From contig NZ_AP014723.1 of NCBI RefSeq assembly GCF_001548035.1, forward strand, positions 1,240,001 through 1,304,000: DNA of 64,000 bases, read 5' to 3'. Below the pieces are notes generated by a model. The model was not told the origin of the DNA. It searched no databases and saw only the letters and a list, made by a program, of their open reading frames with translations. A program made the translations under genes and the position numbers. Origin of the DNA: Sulfurospirillum sp. UCH001 (GTDB taxonomy: Bacteria > Campylobacterota > Campylobacteria > Campylobacterales > Sulfurospirillaceae). Positions 24,163 through 32,449 of this stretch are shown here, piece by piece (the stretch's first letter is position 1; every line of letters begins with the position of its first letter).

Positions 24163-26371
24163 ATCTCGTCTGATTTATCATATCGAAGGTATTGTCCAAG
24201 GGGTTGGGTTCCGCCCCTTTGTCTATACCATAGCTCTGCGTTACGACCTAAACGGTTTTGTTCTCAATAATTCTAAAGGTGTTTTGATTGAGATAGAAGG
24301 ATTTAAAGAGAGTCTTGATGCATTTGAAAAGGCTTTGTTTAAAGAACTTCCGCCCTTAGCAAGAATCGATTTCTGGACTAAAGAGGTCATCACCCATAAA
24401 GGTGATACGACATTTGAAATTCGCCATAGCGATGAAGCTCATACAAAATCTTCACCTGTTTTGCCTGATATGTCTATCTGTGATGAGTGCCTTACTGAGC
24501 TAAAAGATCCTCATAATAGACGCTATCACTATTTTTTTACTAACTGTACTAATTGTGGTCCTCGTTATTCTATCATCAAAACAGTTCCTTATGATAGACC
24601 TTATACATCAATGCAACCCTTTGTCATGTGTGATAAATGTAAAGATGAGTATACCAATCCGCTGGATCGTCGCTATCATGCTCAGCCCATTAGTTGTTCA
24701 AAATGTGGACCAACACTTGTTTTACGCTCCATGCAAGGTGACTTACTAAGTAAAAACGAAGAGGCTATCATTAAATTGGCTGAGTTAATTAATGCAGGAC
24801 ATATTGTAGCAATGAAAGGCATGGGTGGTTTTCACTTGATGTGTGATGCGACCAATGAGATCGTTGTAGGACGTTTACGTGAGCGTAAGCATCGTCCGAC
24901 AAAACCTTTTGCTGTAATGTTTAAAGATATCGAAGCGATAAAAGAAGTGTGTGAGCTAAGTTTTAAAGAAGAAGAGGGCATATTATCGCTACTTCGCCCC
25001 ATTGTTCTTGTTAAAAGAAAAAGAGGTCTTTCTAAGATTAGCTCCCTTATAGCACCGCATATTGATCGCCTGGGTGTATTTTTACCCTATACTCCTTTAC
25101 ATATCATGTTATTTGAGTACTTGAAAAATCCTATCATTGCAACCAGTGCCAATAGAGCAGGTGAGCCTATCATTAGTGATGTACAACTCCTTGAGCAGAA
25201 ATTAGATGGTGTGATTGAGTATTATTTAGATTATAATCGTGAAATTGTCAATTCCAGCGACGATAGTGTTTTGCAGTATATTGGCGATAAAATGCTGTTG
25301 ATGCGTTCTTCTAGGGGAATTGCACCGCAAAGTTTTCGAGTCGATACTCAGGATAAGCGAAAAATTTTAGCAGTCGGTGCACATCAGAAAAATGCCATCG
25401 CTATCTACTTAAATCATCAAATTATTGTAAGCCCTTATATTGGCGATTTAGATAACATCGCTTCCAATGAACTGTTTGAAAAAATGATAGAAAGTTTTGC
25501 ACGGTTTTATGATTTTACTCCAGATTTGATTGTGGGTGATTTGCATCCAAACTATATCTCAACACAGTGGGCTAAAAAACAAAATATACCTTTCATTCAA
25601 GTGCAACACCATTATGCACATATCCTTTCAACTATGTGTGAACACAATCTCAAAGAGACTGTGTTAGGTATTGCTTGGGATGGTACTGGCTATGGTGATG
25701 ATGGTACGATTTGGGGTGGTGAGTTTCTAGCGTGTACACAAGAGAGTTATGAGCGTGTTTGCTCTTTTGAGCCTTTTTTACTTTTAGGCGCAGATGCAAG
25801 CATTAAAGATATTAAACGTATTTTAGCCTCTTTATTATGGGATGAAATGGGAGATAGTGCAGATGGGCATTTACTACACTATTTTGATGAGAAATCCCTC
25901 AAACTTCTCAAACAAATCTACACTAAAAAGATGAATTCACCTCGCTGTTCTTCTGTGGGAAGGCTCTTTGATGCTGTAGCTGTGTTGTGTGGTATGGAAG
26001 GAAACGTAAGTTATGATGGTGAAAGTGGACTCCTCATCGAATCGCTTTATGATGCAACTATTAGTGAGCATTACGTTGTTGAAATTGACGATACAATAAT
26101 TCAGTATAAGTCTATGTTTGTTCAAATGCTTCATGATAAAGAACCACGTCTTATTGCTTCAAAATTTATCAACACGCTAGTGCATATTATTCTTCGTTTA
26201 AGTGTGCAATATTCTTATCCTATTGTCTTCTCCGGAGGCGTGTTTCAAAATCGCACATTAGTTGAGCAAATTCTTCAAAATGTCACACAAAATTTTTATT
26301 TTCCGATACAATTAGCTATCAATGATGGCGGAATTTGTGTCGGACAACTCTATAAAGTACTTGAAAAATAA
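24152..26371 (+). CDS. hypF: Carbamoyltransferase HypF, [NiFe] cofactor cyanide synthesis
   Basis: HypF uses carbamoyl phosphate and ATP to carbamoylate HypE, the first step to the cyanide ligands of the active-site iron. Domains run in the usual order: acylphosphatase (GIVQGVGFRPFVYTIALRY), two zinc fingers (CDECLTELKDPHNRRYH with CTNCGP; CDKCKDEY with CSKCGP), a YrdC-like domain (MKGMGGFHLMCDATN, LRERKHRPTKPFAVMFK), and a Kae1-like domain (VQHHYAHILS, WDGTGYGDDGTIWGGE, FSGGVFQN, NDGGICVGQ). The TTG at 24152 is the most fitting start, just before the acylphosphatase domain and overlapping hydE. The full length is 739 residues, normal. Confidence 0.95.
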   Translation: MTNKSRLIYHIEGIVQGVGFRPFVYTIALRYDLNGFVLNNSKGVLIEIEGFKESLDAFEKALFKELPPLARIDFWTKEVITHKGDTTFEIRHSDEAHTKSSPVLPDMSICDECLTELKDPHNRRYHYFFTNCTNCGPRYSIIKTVPYDRPYTSMQPFVMCDKCKDEYTNPLDRRYHAQPISCSKCGPTLVLRSMQGDLLSKNEEAIIKLAELINAGHIVAMKGMGGFHLMCDATNEIVVGRLRERKHRPTKPFAVMFKDIEAIKEVCELSFKEEEGILSLLRPIVLVKRKRGLSKISSLIAPHIDRLGVFLPYTPLHIMLFEYLKNPIIATSANRAGEPIISDVQLLEQKLDGVIEYYLDYNREIVNSSDDSVLQYIGDKMLLMRSSRGIAPQSFRVDTQDKRKILAVGAHQKNAIAIYLNHQIIVSPYIGDLDNIASNELFEKMIESFARFYDFTPDLIVGDLHPNYISTQWAKKQNIPFIQVQHHYAHILSTMCEHNLKETVLGIAWDGTGYGDDGTIWGGEFLACTQESYERVCSFEPFLLLGADASIKDIKRILASLLWDEMGDSADGHLLHYFDEKSLKLLKQIYTKKMNSPRCSSVGRLFDAVAVLCGMEGNVSYDGESGLLIESLYDATISEHYVVEIDDTIIQYKSMFVQMLHDKEPRLIASKFINTLVHIILRLSVQYSYPIVFSGGVFQNRTLVEQILQNVTQNFYFPIQLAINDGGICVGQLYKVLEK

Positions 26372-26410
26372 TATTAATATTTTTCTCTTTCAATATTTAA
26401 AGATTAGTCT

Positions 26411-26425
26411 GATTAGAATGTAATC
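26411..26425. promoter_or_regulatory. Inverted repeat in the nikR upstream region
   Basis: GATTA-GAATG-TAATC lies 26 nt before the nikR start, partly repeated by an AGATTAG directly upstream. A further palindrome, AATATTAATATT, lies at 26370-26381 over the hypF stop. Either could be an autoregulatory site. The spacing differs from the long-spacer NikR boxes of Helicobacter, so assignment is tentative. Confidence 0.35.
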
Positions 26426-26450
26426 TAAGTATATTAATCAAGGATTTACT

Positions 26451-26864
26451 ATGGATAAAATTATTCGATTTAGTGTGTCACTTCCTGAAAAACTTTTAGA
26501 AGAGCTGGATAAAAAAGTCGATGCTCAAGGGTATGCTTCACGTAGTGAATTTACAAGAGATCTTATTCGTGAGAAAATTGTCAAAGATGATTGGCAAGAT
26601 GATAATAGTGATGTGATAGGTGTTTTGACAATGATTTATACGCATCATCAAAATGAACTTGTTCAAAAAATCTTAGAAATTCAGCACGATGCGAAAGTCA
26701 ACATTATGTGTAATACGCATGTTCATGTAAGCCATGAAAACTGTTTAGAAACCATTATGGTAACGGGAAAAGTTTCTGAAGTGAAAGATTTTGCACAGAA
26801 AATTGCGGGACTTAAAGGCGTTAAATTCTCTAAACTTGTTGAAGCTTCAGTTCCAGCTTCCTAA
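26451..26864 (+). CDS. nikR: Nickel-responsive regulator NikR
   Basis: NikR is a ribbon-helix-helix repressor or activator that reads cytoplasmic nickel. The 137-residue protein has the DNA-binding strand and helices [19 protein letters not shown] and [19 protein letters not shown]-terminal ACT-like metal domain carries the nickel ligands: the His of [11 protein letters not shown], the [11 protein letters not shown] stretch (two His and the Cys). The ATG follows CAAGGA. Placement between hypF and hypBCDEA makes hydrogenase and nickel-uptake genes likely targets. Confidence 0.95.
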   Translation: MDKIIRFSVSLPEKLLEELDKKVDAQGYASRSEFTRDLIREKIVKDDWQDDNSDVIGVLTMIYTHHQNELVQKILEIQHDAKVNIMCNTHVHVSHENCLETIMVTGKVSEVKDFAQKIAGLKGVKFSKLVEASVPAS

Positions 26865-26866
26865 TC

Positions 26867-27550
26867 TTACATAAAAAAGTTTTTCTTCCACAGCGTCTCT
26901 AAGATGAGGCGCTGTTCTTCTTTTGTGTAATTGAATTTGAACTCAGCTTCTTTTAGATAATAGATAAAATTCTCTTTTTTGATACCTTTAAAATGCTCCA
27001 ACCATGTTTCTAAAAAATGCCAAAAATCAATTAATGCATTATCAAAACTCTTATAATGGGCTACTTTATGTTGATTGAGATAGCGTGCATACGTCTCTTT
27101 TTCGATAGAGGTGTCTTCCAAATTTTTCAGATGAGCAAATTGATCTGGAAGTAATAACGTATGGATACTTTTACCATACATCATCCCTAAAATGCCTATG
27201 GCATCAAAAAGATATTTGGGTTTACCTCTTTTTGACGTAGGGAGATAGTAGTACTCATCATATTGTGAAAATGTTTCTTGTTGATTTGTATAGAGTTCTT
27301 CTGAATATTTTATAAGAAGAAGTCGCAATTTCTGATAGACTTTTTTAATGGTAAGATAATTTAAGTGCAATTGCAAAGCACATTCATGAGCGCTTTTATT
27401 TTCTACAAATGCATTTAATATCGCTATTCCTTGAGCGTATTTATCATAACTGTATGTACGTTTACATGAGATACAACGATACTGTGAAGAGGAGACTTTA
27501 TAAAGCTTTGTATGTCCGCAATAGATGCATACTTCTTGATGATTTTTCAT
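26867..27550 (-). CDS. IS1595/ISXO2-like transposase relative, probably degenerate or domesticated
   Basis: The 227-residue protein has an N-terminal zinc ribbon (CIYCGHTKLY, YRCISCKRTYSYDKY), then a helix-turn-helix stretch (SAHECALQLHLNYLTIKKVY). The C-terminal part follows the ISXO2 order: QYDEYYYLP in the place of the VDETYIGG strand, GKPKYLFDAIGILGM, and a final YYLKEAEFKFN like the YLDEFxxRFN end of IS1595 transposases. The central segment with the second catalytic Asp looks shortened. I saw no terminal inverted repeats or target duplication. It sits opposite the flanking genes, between nikR (2 nt away, convergent) and hypB. The ATG at 27550 is preferred; the frame extends to 27601. Confidence 0.65.
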   Translation of the reverse strand: MKNHQEVCIYCGHTKLYKVSSSQYRCISCKRTYSYDKYAQGIAILNAFVENKSAHECALQLHLNYLTIKKVYQKLRLLLIKYSEELYTNQQETFSQYDEYYYLPTSKRGKPKYLFDAIGILGMMYGKSIHTLLLPDQFAHLKNLEDTSIEKETYARYLNQHKVAHYKSFDNALIDFWHFLETWLEHFKGIKKENFIYYLKEAEFKFNYTKEEQRLILETLWKKNFFM

Positions 27551-27615
27551 CTCACCATTTTTCCTAAAAACAACTAAGAAACTTCTTTTTTTATTTCGCA
27601 TTTAATCATTTGTTC

Positions 27616-27621
27616 TATAAT
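27616..27621 (+). promoter_or_regulatory. Likely -10 box of the hypB operon
   Basis: TATAAT, preceded by a T-rich stretch, stands 30 nt before the hypB ATG. It suggests hypBCDEA has its own promoter, separated from hydABCDE-hypF-nikR by the opposing gene. Confidence 0.6.
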
Positions 27622-27650
27622 AGTTGAAAATTATAGTCAAGGATATAAAA

Positions 27651-28502
27651 ATGTGTAAAGATTGCGGTTGTTCAATCACTCCTTCTCAATGGTCAGCACA
27701 TGCACATGAGCATTCTCACGATGGTCACACGCATACGCATTCACATGACCATGACGGTCATACTCACCATGATCATCCTCATGCGCATGATCACCATCAT
27801 CACGACCATCATCATAAACATGAGGAGATTCATGCAAATCCTCAACTTAACGATAAAAAAACCATAGCGGTTATTACAAAAATTTTAGATGCTAATGATA
27901 CACAAGCTGCCCATAATAGAGCGCATTTTGAAGAGCATGGTGTACTTGCTATTAACCTTATGAGTAGCCCAGGCAGTGGAAAAACAACGCTTTTGGAAGC
28001 AACCATTGATACGAAACAGATTAAACTGGGTGTTATAGAAGGTGATCTTGAAACGAATCAAGATGCTGATCGTATCATTGCAAAAGGTGCTCCAGCACAT
28101 CAAATTTCAACAGGTCAAGCGTGTCACTTAGATGCCTTTATGGTTCATGAGGGACTTCATCATTTGCCTATAGATGGGCTTGATGTTGTTTTCATTGAGA
28201 ATGTTGGAAACCTTGTTTGCCCTGCAAGTTATGATGTAGGAACACATCTTAACGTTGTGCTTCTCTCCGTTCCTGAAGGCGACGATAAACCTGCAAAATA
28301 TCCTGTGATGTTTAGAAGTGCAGACTTGTTCTTAATCACAAAATGTGACTTATTGCCATATTTTGATTTTAGTGTTGAAAAAGCGATTCGCGAGGCTCGA
28401 AAACTCAATCCAAAAGTGGATGTTATTGAGATTGACAGCAAGTCTGGAAAAGGAATTGATCAGTGGATCAACTACCTTAAAATGAAAAAAGCATTGAGAT
28501 AA
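27651..28502 (+). CDS. hypB: Hydrogenase nickel incorporation GTPase HypB, with His-rich nickel-binding region
   Basis: HypB is the GTPase that helps HypA deliver nickel to the large subunit. The 283-residue protein starts MCKDCGC, the N-terminal high-affinity nickel site motif (CxxCGC). Residues 17-61 then contain 24 histidines in 45 positions, a metal-storage region like that of histidine-rich HypB proteins. The GTPase core has the P-loop SSPGSGKTTLLE, GDLETNQDADRI, VFIENVGNLVCPASYDVG (with metal-binding Cys) and the TKCDLL specificity motif. CAAGGA precedes the ATG at 27651. Confidence 0.96.
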   Translation: MCKDCGCSITPSQWSAHAHEHSHDGHTHTHSHDHDGHTHHDHPHAHDHHHHDHHHKHEEIHANPQLNDKKTIAVITKILDANDTQAAHNRAHFEEHGVLAINLMSSPGSGKTTLLEATIDTKQIKLGVIEGDLETNQDADRIIAKGAPAHQISTGQACHLDAFMVHEGLHHLPIDGLDVVFIENVGNLVCPASYDVGTHLNVVLLSVPEGDDKPAKYPVMFRSADLFLITKCDLLPYFDFSVEKAIREARKLNPKVDVIEIDSKSGKGIDQWINYLKMKKALR

Positions 28503-28504
28503 CT

Positions 28505-28780
28505 ATGTGTTTGTCTATCCCTTCTAAAGTCGTAGAAATCGACGAAAATAATTATGCAACGGTAGATACCATGGGTGTTAAGCGTAAAGTAACGCTTGAT
28601 TTGATTAGTGAGCCTGTATATGTTGGCGATTATGTATTGATTCATGTTGGCTTTGCTATGAATAAGATTAGTAAAGAGCACGCGGAAGATAGCATCGCTG
28701 CGTATAATGAGATTGTTGAAGCCATGAAAGATGGAAGCATTGCTGAAGATGAAGGCGAGAGTCAGTATGACAGAAGTTGA
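28505..28780 (+). CDS. hypC: Hydrogenase assembly chaperone HypC
   Basis: The 91-residue protein has the essential N-terminal MCLSIP motif, whose Cys2 binds the iron intermediate, followed by the small beta-barrel GVKRKVTLDLI and YVGDYVLIHVGFA. HypC works with HypD as the scaffold on which the Fe(CN)2CO unit is built, and then hands it to the large subunit. It begins 2 nt after hypB and overlaps hypD by 14 nt. Confidence 0.95.
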   Translation: MCLSIPSKVVEIDENNYATVDTMGVKRKVTLDLISEPVYVGDYVLIHVGFAMNKISKEHAEDSIAAYNEIVEAMKDGSIAEDEGESQYDRS

Positions 28781-29891
28781 TCTTATCGAAGGGTTCCGAG
28801 ACCCAGAGCATATGAAGGCTTTAGCAGCACTCATTAAAAAAGAGTGTAAGTCTAAGATCAACATTATGGAAGTGTGTGGTGGGCATACACATACGATTAT
28901 GAAATTTGGACTTTCACAAATTTTACCTGATTTGATTGAGTTTGTGCATGGTCCTGGGTGTCCTGTGTGTATTATGCCTAAAGAGCGCATTGATCATGCT
29001 ATTGCATTAGCGTCTATGCCAAACACCATTTTAGCTACACTTGGCGATATGATCCGTGTACCTGGTAGCAAAACCTCTTTACAGAAATTGCGTGCTGAGG
29101 GTAAAGATATTCGTTCCCTTTACTCACCAATGGATGTTATAAAAATTGCACAAGAAAATCCAGATAAAAATGTTGTCTTTTTTGCGATTGGCTTTGAGAC
29201 AACAACGCCGATGAGTGCTGTTTTAGTTCAACAAGCCATAGCACTTGGTTTAAAAAACGTCTTTTTTCATATTAACCATGTAACAGTGCCTGAAGCTGTT
29301 GATGCCATTATGAGTGGCGGCGATGCAAAAATTGATGCTTTTTTAGGACCTTCTCATGTGAGTGTCATTACAGGATATAAAATTTATGAACCGATTGCTG
29401 AAAAGTACCATACTCCTGTAGTGGTTTCAGGGTTTGAGCCAACCGATGTGATGGAGTCTGTTTTACGCATTGTGCGTCAAATCAATGAAGGCAAAAGCGT
29501 TGTTGACAATGAGTATGCAAGAGCAGTCTCCCGAGAGGGCAACCTTAAAGCACAAGAGCTTGTGAATACTTATTTTAAAAAGCGTGAGCATTTTAGATGG
29601 CGAGGCATTGGAGATATTCCTAAAAGTACTTTGAAACTAAGAGCCCAGTACGCGGCATACGATGCTGAGATTGTCTTTGATGATGTGCTTCCAAAAGAGG
29701 AACTGAATGATCATAAGATGTGTATTTGCGGTGATATTTTAAAAGGTAAAGCAAAACCATTTGATTGTAAAGTTTTTGGAAAAGCATGTACGCCAACGAA
29801 TCCTATGGGATCATGTATGGTTTCGAGTGAAGGTGCGTGTGCGGCGTACTTCAAATATGGCAAGTTAAGCCTCAAAGGAGCAACAGCGTGA
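28767..29891 (+). CDS. hypD: Hydrogenase formation protein HypD
   Basis: HypD carries a [4Fe-4S] cluster and the cysteine thiols needed to assemble the iron-cyanide-CO unit with HypC. The 374-residue protein has all the family signatures: NIMEVCGGHTHTIMKFGL, HGPGCPVCIMP, FFAIGFETTTPMSA, LGPSHVSVITGY, PVVVSGFEPTDVM, and the cysteine-rich end with MCICGDILKG and PTNPMGSCMVSSEGACAAYF. The ATG at 28767 is chosen because the domain begins there; upstream sequence belongs to hypC. Its TGA overlaps the hypE GTG (GTGA). Confidence 0.96.
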   Translation: MTEVDLIEGFRDPEHMKALAALIKKECKSKINIMEVCGGHTHTIMKFGLSQILPDLIEFVHGPGCPVCIMPKERIDHAIALASMPNTILATLGDMIRVPGSKTSLQKLRAEGKDIRSLYSPMDVIKIAQENPDKNVVFFAIGFETTTPMSAVLVQQAIALGLKNVFFHINHVTVPEAVDAIMSGGDAKIDAFLGPSHVSVITGYKIYEPIAEKYHTPVVVSGFEPTDVMESVLRIVRQINEGKSVVDNEYARAVSREGNLKAQELVNTYFKKREHFRWRGIGDIPKSTLKLRAQYAAYDAEIVFDDVLPKEELNDHKMCICGDILKGKAKPFDCKVFGKACTPTNPMGSCMVSSEGACAAYFKYGKLSLKGATA

Positions 29892-30892
29892 GTAAACAAA
29901 TCCTTCTCTCTCACGGAGGTGGTGGCGAAGAGACCCAAAACCTCATAAAAGACCTTTTTTTCAAACATTTTGAGAATGACATTTTGCTTCGTATGGAAGA
30001 TGCGGCAAGCCTTGTGATGAATGACCATAAAATCGCTTTTACAACCGACTCTTTTGTTGTGTCACCACTCTTTTTTAAAGGTGGAAACATCGGTAAATTG
30101 GCTATTGCTGGAACAGTGAATGACCTTTCGATGATGGGTGCAAAGCCTCGTTATATGACCTGTTCGTTTATGATCGAAGAGGGTTTTTTAGTCTCTCATC
30201 TGGAAGATATCGTCATGACGATGCGTGATGAAATGGCAAAAAGTGGTGTTAAAATCGTTGCGGGTGATACCAAAGTTGTACCTCGTGGTGGTGTTGATGG
30301 ACTTTTTATTAACACAGCAGGCATTGGTGAAATTATGTGTGAGAACATCTCTGCACACAATTTGGAAAATGATGATGTCATTATCGTCTCTAACGAAGTG
30401 GGCAATCACGGTGCGTGCATTTTAGCGACTCGCGAAGAGATAGAACTTGAGAGTGACCTTCAAACAGACTGTGCAAGTCTATGGAAACCTGTTGAAGCAT
30501 TAATAGACGCTAATGTAAAAATCCATGCATTAAGAGATGCTACAAGAGGAGGGCTCAGTGCTGTTCTTAATGAATGGGCAAGCACGTCTCATGTGTGCAT
30601 TGAAGTGGATGAAGCAAAAATCCCTGTGGCAAAAGAGGTGCGAGGTGTGTGTGAACTCTTAGGGTTTGAGCCGTATGAGTTTGCCAATGAGGGCACGATG
30701 GTTATCGCTCTTCCAAAAGCAGAAGCACAGAGAGCACTCGACATTCTTAAACAGTTTGATGAAACAGCCAAAGTGGCGATGATCGGCACTGTCAGTGATA
30801 GATTTGCTGATAAAGTTGTGTTGCATACACCATGGGGAAGTGAACGCTTTTTAGAACCACCTAAGGGTGAATTATTGCCGAGGATTTGCTGA
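29888..30892 (+). CDS. hypE: Hydrogenase expression/formation protein HypE
   Basis: HypE dehydrates the carbamoyl group received from HypF to a thiocyanate on its C-terminal cysteine. The 334-residue protein begins with SKQILLSHGGGGEETQNLI, has FTTDSFVVSPLFFKGGNIG and ATRGGLSAVLNEWA, and ends with LPRIC. The terminal Cys is the carbamoyl acceptor, as in the family (PRIC). It starts at GTG (29888), with AAAGGAGCAACAGC upstream, overlapping the hypD stop by 4 nt. Its TGA overlaps the hypA ATG by one base. Confidence 0.96.
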   Translation: MSKQILLSHGGGGEETQNLIKDLFFKHFENDILLRMEDAASLVMNDHKIAFTTDSFVVSPLFFKGGNIGKLAIAGTVNDLSMMGAKPRYMTCSFMIEEGFLVSHLEDIVMTMRDEMAKSGVKIVAGDTKVVPRGGVDGLFINTAGIGEIMCENISAHNLENDDVIIVSNEVGNHGACILATREEIELESDLQTDCASLWKPVEALIDANVKIHALRDATRGGLSAVLNEWASTSHVCIEVDEAKIPVAKEVRGVCELLGFEPYEFANEGTMVIALPKAEAQRALDILKQFDETAKVAMIGTVSDRFADKVVLHTPWGSERFLEPPKGELLPRIC

Positions 30893-31233
30893 TGCATGAG
30901 TTCTCCATTGTTAATGCACTCCTTGAGATGTGCGAAAAAAATGCTAAAGAACACAATGCTTCTAAAATTACCAAAGTAGAGATCAAAGTAGGTAAACTCA
31001 GTGGTGTTGAGGCACATTTGCTAGAAACAGCATTTAATACGTTTAAAGAAGAAACCGTATGTGATGGTGCAGAGTTTGTCATGCACCTTCAAGAGATTGT
31101 TATTCATTGCGAAAACTGTCATAACGAGGCAACACTGAGTCAGAATGAGTTTATTTGTCCAACGTGTCAAAGTACAGATCTTCGAGTTATTGATGGCGAA
31201 GAGATGTATTTGATGCACTTGGAAATGGAGTAA
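30892..31233 (+). CDS. hypA: Hydrogenase nickel metallochaperone HypA
   Basis: HypA delivers nickel together with HypB. The 113-residue protein starts MHEFSIVNALLEMCEKNA, with the nickel-ligating Met1-His2. It carries the structural zinc site formed by CENCHNEATL and CPTCQSTDL. It is the last gene of hypBCDEA, and the ATG overlaps the hypE stop (TGATG). Confidence 0.95.
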   Translation: MHEFSIVNALLEMCEKNAKEHNASKITKVEIKVGKLSGVEAHLLETAFNTFKEETVCDGAEFVMHLQEIVIHCENCHNEATLSQNEFICPTCQSTDLRVIDGEEMYLMHLEME

Positions 31234-31256
31234 AGAGAGCCTAAGAGTCAGTAATG

Positions 31257-31273
31257 TATAATCAGTGATTATA
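31257..31273. repeat. Inverted repeat downstream of hypA
   Basis: TATAATC-AGT-GATTATA, in the 77-nt gap between hypA and the GNAT gene. It could be a weak transcription stop or an operator; no T-tract directly follows. Confidence 0.4.
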
Positions 31274-31310
31274 TATTATAAGCTCTTATAGGGCTTCAAC
31301 AAGGATAACA

Positions 31311-31811
31311 ATGCTAAATGAGCTAAGACGAGCGACTCTTGAAGATTTACCAGAAATTATTAAAATATATAATGAAGCGATAAAAGATGGTATCTCTACG
31401 GCTGATAGTAAAGTTGTAAGTGTTGAAGACAAATTAGAATGGTTTAACTCGCATGATAGCTTACATCCTATCTTAGTCAAAGAGTATCATGGGCGTATCA
31501 TCGCATGGATCAGCCTACAGCCTTTTTATGCTAATTTGATGGCATACCGTCATAGTGCTCGTATCAATATCTACATTGATAAAAACTTTCAAGGTAAAAA
31601 ATTAGGTCAACAATTCTTAAGTGAAGCCATTGAACAAGCAAAAGGTTATAACATCAAAACGCTTTTAGCGCTTATCTTTTCTGAAAATGCACCAAGCTTA
31701 AAACTTTTCAAAAAATTAGGTTTTAAAGAGTGGGGCAATCTCAATAGAGTTGCCAATATTGAGGGTGTGGATAAAGATCTTTTAATTCTTGGTCTTCGTA
31801 TTCAAGAGTAA
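31311..31811 (+). CDS. GNAT family N-acetyltransferase
   Basis: This 166-residue protein is of the phosphinothricin/methionine sulfone acetyltransferase-like branch of the GNAT superfamily. It has LRRATLEDLPEIIKIYNEAI at the N-terminus, HSARINIYIDKNFQGKKLG containing the acetyl-CoA pyrophosphate loop (QGKKLG), and ENAPSLKLFKKLGFKEWG, the classic GNAT C-terminal motif. The substrate cannot be read from sequence. AAGGATAACA precedes the ATG. It is followed 2 nt later by a HAD phosphatase gene on the same strand. Confidence 0.87.
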   Translation: MLNELRRATLEDLPEIIKIYNEAIKDGISTADSKVVSVEDKLEWFNSHDSLHPILVKEYHGRIIAWISLQPFYANLMAYRHSARINIYIDKNFQGKKLGQQFLSEAIEQAKGYNIKTLLALIFSENAPSLKLFKKLGFKEWGNLNRVANIEGVDKDLLILGLRIQE

Positions 31812-31813
31812 CT

Positions 31814-32449
31814 ATGAGAAAAGAAGCATCGATTATTTTCGATATGGATGGAACACTGATTGATTCAAGTGCAGCAATGACGCACAGTGTCAATTACGTA
31901 CGCAATACATTAGGACTCTCGCCTATTGATAAAAAATATTTGGAATATCATATCAATCAACCCGATCAACATTTACCAAAAATTTTTTACAACACTGAAG
32001 AGTATGACCCTGCGCATCGTGCCTTATTTAAAGAGCATTATATGCACTTTTCTCCATCGATGATAGCGCTTTATCCTGATGTCAAAGAGATGTTGCATCT
32101 GCTTTCTCAAAAAGCGTATTTGGCAATTGCAACCAATGCGAGTGATTTTTTTGCGCGTCATATGTTAGAGCAAATGGGTGTTTTAGAGCATTTTTCTGCC
32201 ATTATTGGTGCGAATAATGTTGCCGAACCAAAGCCAAGCCCTTTAATGGTTTATCGTCTCATGGAAGAGTTAGGAAGCGATGCTTCCAAAACCGTTTTAG
32301 TAGGGGATAGCATTAAAGATGAAGGCGCAGCAACCAATGCTGGAATACCTTTTATTTTTGCAGAATGGGGTTATGGAACAAGTCAGAGTGCAAACCTACG
32401 CGCTCATAATGTTCACGAACTTGTAGGTTTACTTAATACGCTTATTTAA
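31814..32449 (+). CDS. HAD family hydrolase, phosphoglycolate phosphatase-like
   Basis: The 211-residue protein has the four HAD motifs: IIFDMDGTLIDSS with the nucleophilic Asp (motif I), ATNAS (motif II), KPSPLMV (motif III) and LVGDSIKDEGAATNAG (motif IV). The helical cap after motif I is of the type seen in Gph-like phosphatases. The substrate is unknown. Its stop overlaps by 8 nt the end of the convergent AsmA-like gene. Confidence 0.87.
   Translation: MRKEASIIFDMDGTLIDSSAAMTHSVNYVRNTLGLSPIDKKYLEYHINQPDQHLPKIFYNTEEYDPAHRALFKEHYMHFSPSMIALYPDVKEMLHLLSQKAYLAIATNASDFFARHMLEQMGVLEHFSAIIGANNVAEPKPSPLMVYRLMEELGSDASKTVLVGDSIKDEGAATNAGIPFIFAEWGYGTSQSANLRAHNVHELVGLLNTLI

Noticed and set aside
26867-27550. 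A complete insertion sequence
   Set aside because: No terminal inverted repeats or target duplications seen at either end, and the central catalytic part looks shortened.
27700-27830. A short tandem DNA repeat rich in CAT/CAC near 27.7 kb
   Set aside because: It is the His-coding region of hypB, explained by codon usage.
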